Assembly (NCBI GenBank): GCA_016715625.1
Contig: JADJZU010000012.1
Location: 1 to 64,000 of the forward strand
Length of the DNA stretch: 64,000 nt
Source: Bacteroidota bacterium
GTDB taxonomy: Bacteria; Bacteroidota; Bacteroidia; Chitinophagales; LD1
Direction: 5' to 3'
How positions within the stretch are numbered: the first letter of the stretch is position 1; every line of letters begins with the position of its first letter. The position numbers and the translations under genes are program-made. Below, piece after piece: positions 62,601-64,000 of the stretch. A model generated the notes under the pieces. That model was not told the DNA's origin. It saw nothing but the letters and a program-made list of their open reading frames with translations, and ran no database searches.

Positions 62601-64000
62601 ACCTGCCATGTTAAAGTTCCGCTTGGCGTGGCAATTGGATTAGACACAGAAGGCGAACTTAAGAACAAAGTAGGGGTCCAGCTATAAGTATAAGTAGAAC
62701 CGGTGCCGCCTGATGCAGTTGGTTGACCGCCTAAAGAAACGCTGGCACCAACACAAATAGTGTCAGATACTCCGGCACTTACAATCGGACGAGGGTTGAT
62801 AGTAATTCTTACCGAGTCAAAAGCTGAGCATCCATTGGCATCAATTACATCCACATAGTATGTAGTAGAAGCAGCAGGGCTTACTGTCGGGTTTGGTGAA
62901 CTACTAGTAAATCCGGATGGATTAGAAGACCACACGTAAGTATAAGGTGGGGTAGTGCCTTGTGCTGTTGGGCTACCACCTAAAGTGATGGATACAGCTG
63001 CACCCGCACAGAATGCTACATCATTGCCAGCCTCTGCCTGTAAAGTTGGATTATTTACCACAACAGTTACCTGGTCGTTGTCAAAACAACCATTGGCGTC
63101 TGTGACAATCAGATTATAGTTAGTTGTAGAACCAATTCCTACCACCCATGGGTTTGCGATGGAGTCATCGTTCAAGCCTCCGGCAGGAACCCACGCATAA
63201 ATATATGGCGCAGAACCACCGGTTGCGGTTGGAGAACCTCCGATTTGGACGCTATCCGATGAGCAAGCTGTGAGCGTTTGATCTAATCCCGCATCCGCAT
63301 TTGGGTTCTGATTCACCGTCACCAGTTTACTATCGGTGCCGGTGCATCCATTGGCATCAGTAACAGTAACTGTAAAGATGGTTGTATTCGTTACACCCAC
63401 TAATGGGTTTGTAGCGGTAGATCCATTAGACCACAAATAAGTGTATGGTGATGTTCCGCCAGTTGCTGTTTGTAAGCAACCGAGATAAACTTTAGCACCG
63501 GAACAAATAGCTGTGTCAGATCCTGCACAAGCAACCGGTACAGGATTTACAGTAATCGTTACAGAGTCAATGGCCACACATCCTTTACCATCTGTAACCG
63601 TTACAAAATACTTGGTAGTAGCAATCGGTGTAGCTACAGGGTTTGCAGAAGTGGCAGAACTCAAGGTGGCCGATGGCGACCATGCATAAGTATAAGGAGC
63701 ACTTCCGCCTTGTGCAGTTGGTGCACCTCCAATTGCTGCACTTGAGCTACCACCAGCACAAACTGCGCTGCCAGCACCCGCTTCTGCGGTCAAGGTACTT
63801 GGAGTAATTGTTACCAGGACAGCATCTTCGGCACGACATCCATTTACATCTGTTACCACTAAGGTATACAACTGTGAAGTAGTAATGCCGGTTACAAATG
63901 GATTGCACAAGGTAGTGCTGTTTAATCCTGTAGCTGGTGACCATGTGCATGTTAATGCTCCTGTTCCACCACTGCTCGCAGGAGTGCCGCCTATGGTAAC
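56618..64000 (-). CDS. Giant SprB-like surface adhesin with CHU_C domain, truncated by the window edge
   Basis: At least 2460 residues. The frame is open to base 64000 (VTIGGTPASSGGTGALTC), so the N-terminus lies outside the window. About 14 PKD-like repeats of ~85 residues run first, each with a pattern like CxGxxvxiGGsPTAxGGtaPYtYaWsP and a C-terminal VTDanGC. Three Ig-like modules follow, then about ten cadherin/VCBS-like repeats (PVANADTANTCEEE, LGNDTDPEGD, ANDNDPDGD, GNDFDPEGD) with acidic Ca2+-type motifs. The end is a CHU_C gliding-motility/T9SS type B domain (FLPNGFSPNGDGVNDAFEI, VYNRWGVEVWN). It is probably a surface filament for gliding or attachment. Its high Cys content, with pairs in most repeats, implies disulphides. 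PorP and PorE-like genes follow. Confidence 0.92.
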   Translation of the reverse strand, partial: VTIGGTPASSGGTGALTCTWSPATGLNSTTLCNPFVTGITTSQLYTLVVTDVNGCRAEDAVLVTITPSTLTAEAGAGSAVCAGGSSSAAIGGAPTAQGGSAPYTYAWSPSATLSSATSANPVATPIATTKYFVTVTDGKGCVAIDSVTITVNPVPVACAGSDTAICSGAKVYLGCLQTATGGTSPYTYLWSNGSTATNPLVGVTNTTIFTVTVTDANGCTGTDSKLVTVNQNPNADAGLDQTLTACSSDSVQIGGSPTATGGSAPYIYAWVPAGGLNDDSIANPWVVGIGSTTNYNLIVTDANGCFDNDQVTVVVNNPTLQAEAGNDVAFCAGAAVSITLGGSPTAQGTTPPYTYVWSSNPSGFTSSSPNPTVSPAASTTYYVDVIDANGCSAFDSVRITINPRPIVSAGVSDTICVGASVSLGGQPTASGGTGSTYTYSWTPTLFLSSPSVSNPIATPSGTLTWQVTATDSLGCSNSSNVTIRVNQNPTANGGGPFNVVACPDACVIIGGVPTATGGTAPYLYAWAPGAGLNNTGLANPAACNLSQSITYSLTVTDVNGCTASANSAVNVSVSDLTADAGPDKSICAGQSGCVSIGGASAVSGGTGPYIIDWSPVAGICDFNNVPNPTVNPTDTTTYVLLVEDALGCIAIDSMVLYANPAVTAIMNPDTAICAGGVANLGGTPNTADGGTAPFTYSWNPTVGLLSSPNISNPAASPSVSTVYCVTVTDAVGCSSSACQQILVNPGVIADAGNPTTLVSCGGSFHTLGGSPSGSGGTGNYSYAWSPDSVGGIKVLNGLTIPNPILTGLTQSTVFTLTVTDNTTGCFGTDSVLITVVPTTLVVDAGADIVYCLNSSSCVQVGGSPTAQGGQFPYIYQWSPIGGLSDPTIANPCANPLSTTKYMLTVTDANGCVAVDSMNVVVSPLVTVNAGLDSFLCTGSTINLGGSPTGTGGTGPLTYNWSAGAFPTSAANPSVSPLVNTTYSVTVTDSLGCSATDAVDVVLRARPVADAGPDATIFACSSDSAVLGGTPTGSGTQQPYTYLWNNPTGLNSITDANPVLTNVGNNQVYCVVVRDAFGCQSLPDCMNLTANPPSIFVNAGANSSLCSNSGGCVNLNGIVTGTGVAPFNYLWSGGPLTSPTTLNTQACPDTTTAYTLLVTDANGCASSDTTVVTVNAPPVAGISGLNTSYCANAGNITLTGVPAGGIFSGPFVTGNIFQTNSAGPGLWCIRYTYQDPSTGCIDDTVVCITVNPLPVVSISGQNPSVCSNSDVQILTGTPAGGVFSGPGIQNGNEFNPLLALVGNNTITYTYFDSIAGCGNSATVVINVKDNPLLTISASADTVCAGQSTTLSATYSLDVFNIVWRRLGGAVITSGFGPISINPSAIDPTAVDFCVVATAVNTPNGCQTSDTICLHINQAPVANADTANTCEEEAVQIAVLGNDTDPEGDGGVVTVLSATNGVASVNSGVITFVPTVNYNGTASITYQVCNSNCSNACDTADVFISICPINDTPVVDNPVDTIYENDTSIVCPVVTDVDAGDSYAMDYFSCTPLNGTVSENDTCVTFIPTPGWTGTQILCVSVCDTSGACDTSTITIVVLPINNAPIAQKINVVVCENTAIGINVGAACSDPDGDLLTYNYGPVFGAPVGANYAFQVTGNGTVVFNADTAGVYTIPYTVCDTSNIPQFSLCDTQLIVVVVVTCDSLNNPPVANDDAVVTTVSTPIVINELANDNDPDGDPLNVTIISGPSLPGATATLNPDGTINYNSPVVGVDVVCYSICDPDGLCDTACITIYVDSTVNNNHPPLATDDFTTTDYLTPITIDLTKNDSDPDGNTLVVGPINVPCPPQFGTTTQGPGGTVIYTPGPLANANQPDTFCYVICDVAIPTLCDTAVVVVYINNSVQGVPECATTGSLHPVTFDVAGNDFDPEGDSFSVTSVIPMPITIGAVTLNNDGTITYVPDQDTCGFVDSFQYVITDVQGATDTVTVCVDVICCPRPVAVNDAAVTIPESQISVVILANDTTDNDPSLTVDFTQNGAPSHGTATLDTARTLFYTPDAGWCGFDTIEYFIETRCGFDTAIVVIETYCNVPPVANADTFTICTNTVSELSLLANDTDSNSNVIFITGTSVAQPGTLGGITAQNATSVQFTSLALPGTATFTYFICDNGIPSYCDTNTVVLNIIACTPIQVDTIFDTTFVNVPDTICLDGLVTSSTPWSITSLCNPQNGTVEVLSGDTCFVYTPALNYVGNDTFCLVVCDTFGNCDTTPVIITVLDPTIIAVDEPCEFDSTSKNTPITLRVLENDDLPFGADTTVAVLQPVDNATAVVNSDNTITVTPATDYSGNISFSYEVCVTTGSYTFCDTAVVCVVVKDSVECFLPNGFSPNGDGVNDAFEIPCGTEYPDASLIVYNRWGVEVWNSEGPYQNNFEGKNMQGVPLPDGTYYFLYYHNDGTGDVDAKFVVIHR

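Noticed and set aside
1..64000. tRNA, rRNA or insertion sequences
   Set aside because: No cloverleaf-like TTCGAnnC arms in intergenic DNA, no rRNA-like conserved stretches and no transposase-like ORF were seen; a covariance-model scan would be decisive.

Overview
The window comes from a member of the Bacteroidota, most likely a Chitinophagales/Sphingobacteriales-type environmental bacterium. The evidence is the density of type IX secretion system (T9SS) proteins: two PorP/SprF proteins, a PorE-like OmpA protein, two gliding-motility-type CHU_C adhesins and several proteins with C-terminal 'yPNP...' sorting domains. A CarboxypepD/TonB receptor, a DUF3127 protein, a GxxExxY protein and TAnnTTTG-type promoter boxes (for example before pdxH and psd) fit the same phylum. 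No tRNA, rRNA, insertion sequence or CRISPR array was found.

Layout. 1-3010 is accessory: a collagen-like protein built on 108-bp tandem repeats and carrying inactivating lesions, two small genes, then about 1 kb without genes that holds a 42-bp minisatellite and GC-rich palindromes. 3011-4674 carries a tiny zinc-ribbon protein, a lipoprotein cytochrome c and anmK. 4734-11498 holds a T9SS surface protein and a TonB receptor, divergent from an OmpR/PhoB-type response regulator; both divergent promoters contain TTAAC-type repeats at about 11-bp spacing that resemble Pho boxes. 11678-17638 is a PorP-adhesin pair. 17646-24500 holds tryptophan 2,3-dioxygenase, T9SS-exported proteins (one an M43 metalloprotease), a short SSB and a DUF3127 protein.

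24565-36541 is the most interesting block: a long minus-strand gene set (permease, glutamine-synthetase-like ligase, methyltransferase, lipocalin/polyprenyl-synthase fusion, small membrane protein, iron alcohol dehydrogenase, GxxExxY protein, C26 amidohydrolase, aldehyde dehydrogenase) with a second aldehyde dehydrogenase divergent from it. The catabolic members make up a plausible complete gamma-glutamylation route for an amino alcohol such as ethanolamine. The fusion plus methyltransferase suggest a terpenoid activity in the same operon. Three consecutive spacers carry related inverted repeats built from 9-bp units.

36583-53179 is mostly housekeeping: pdxH, a secreted alpha/beta hydrolase, an MBL-fold hydrolase, a TolB/BamA-like protein with lptB and a GH3-family protein, psd-cdsA-CPBP protease, and gyrA. 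53300-64000 is a T9SS/gliding operon read leftward: a giant adhesin (cut by the right edge), an internal terminator, PorP/SprF and a PorE-like protein.

Quality note. Five genes (collagen-like, M43 protease, lipocalin-prenyl synthase, permease, TolB/BamA-like) carry single-base indels, all readable as +/-1 changes in short homopolymer runs, which looks like residual sequencing error. Two genes (collagen-like signal peptide, alpha/beta hydrolase) carry in-frame TAA codons that indels do not explain.
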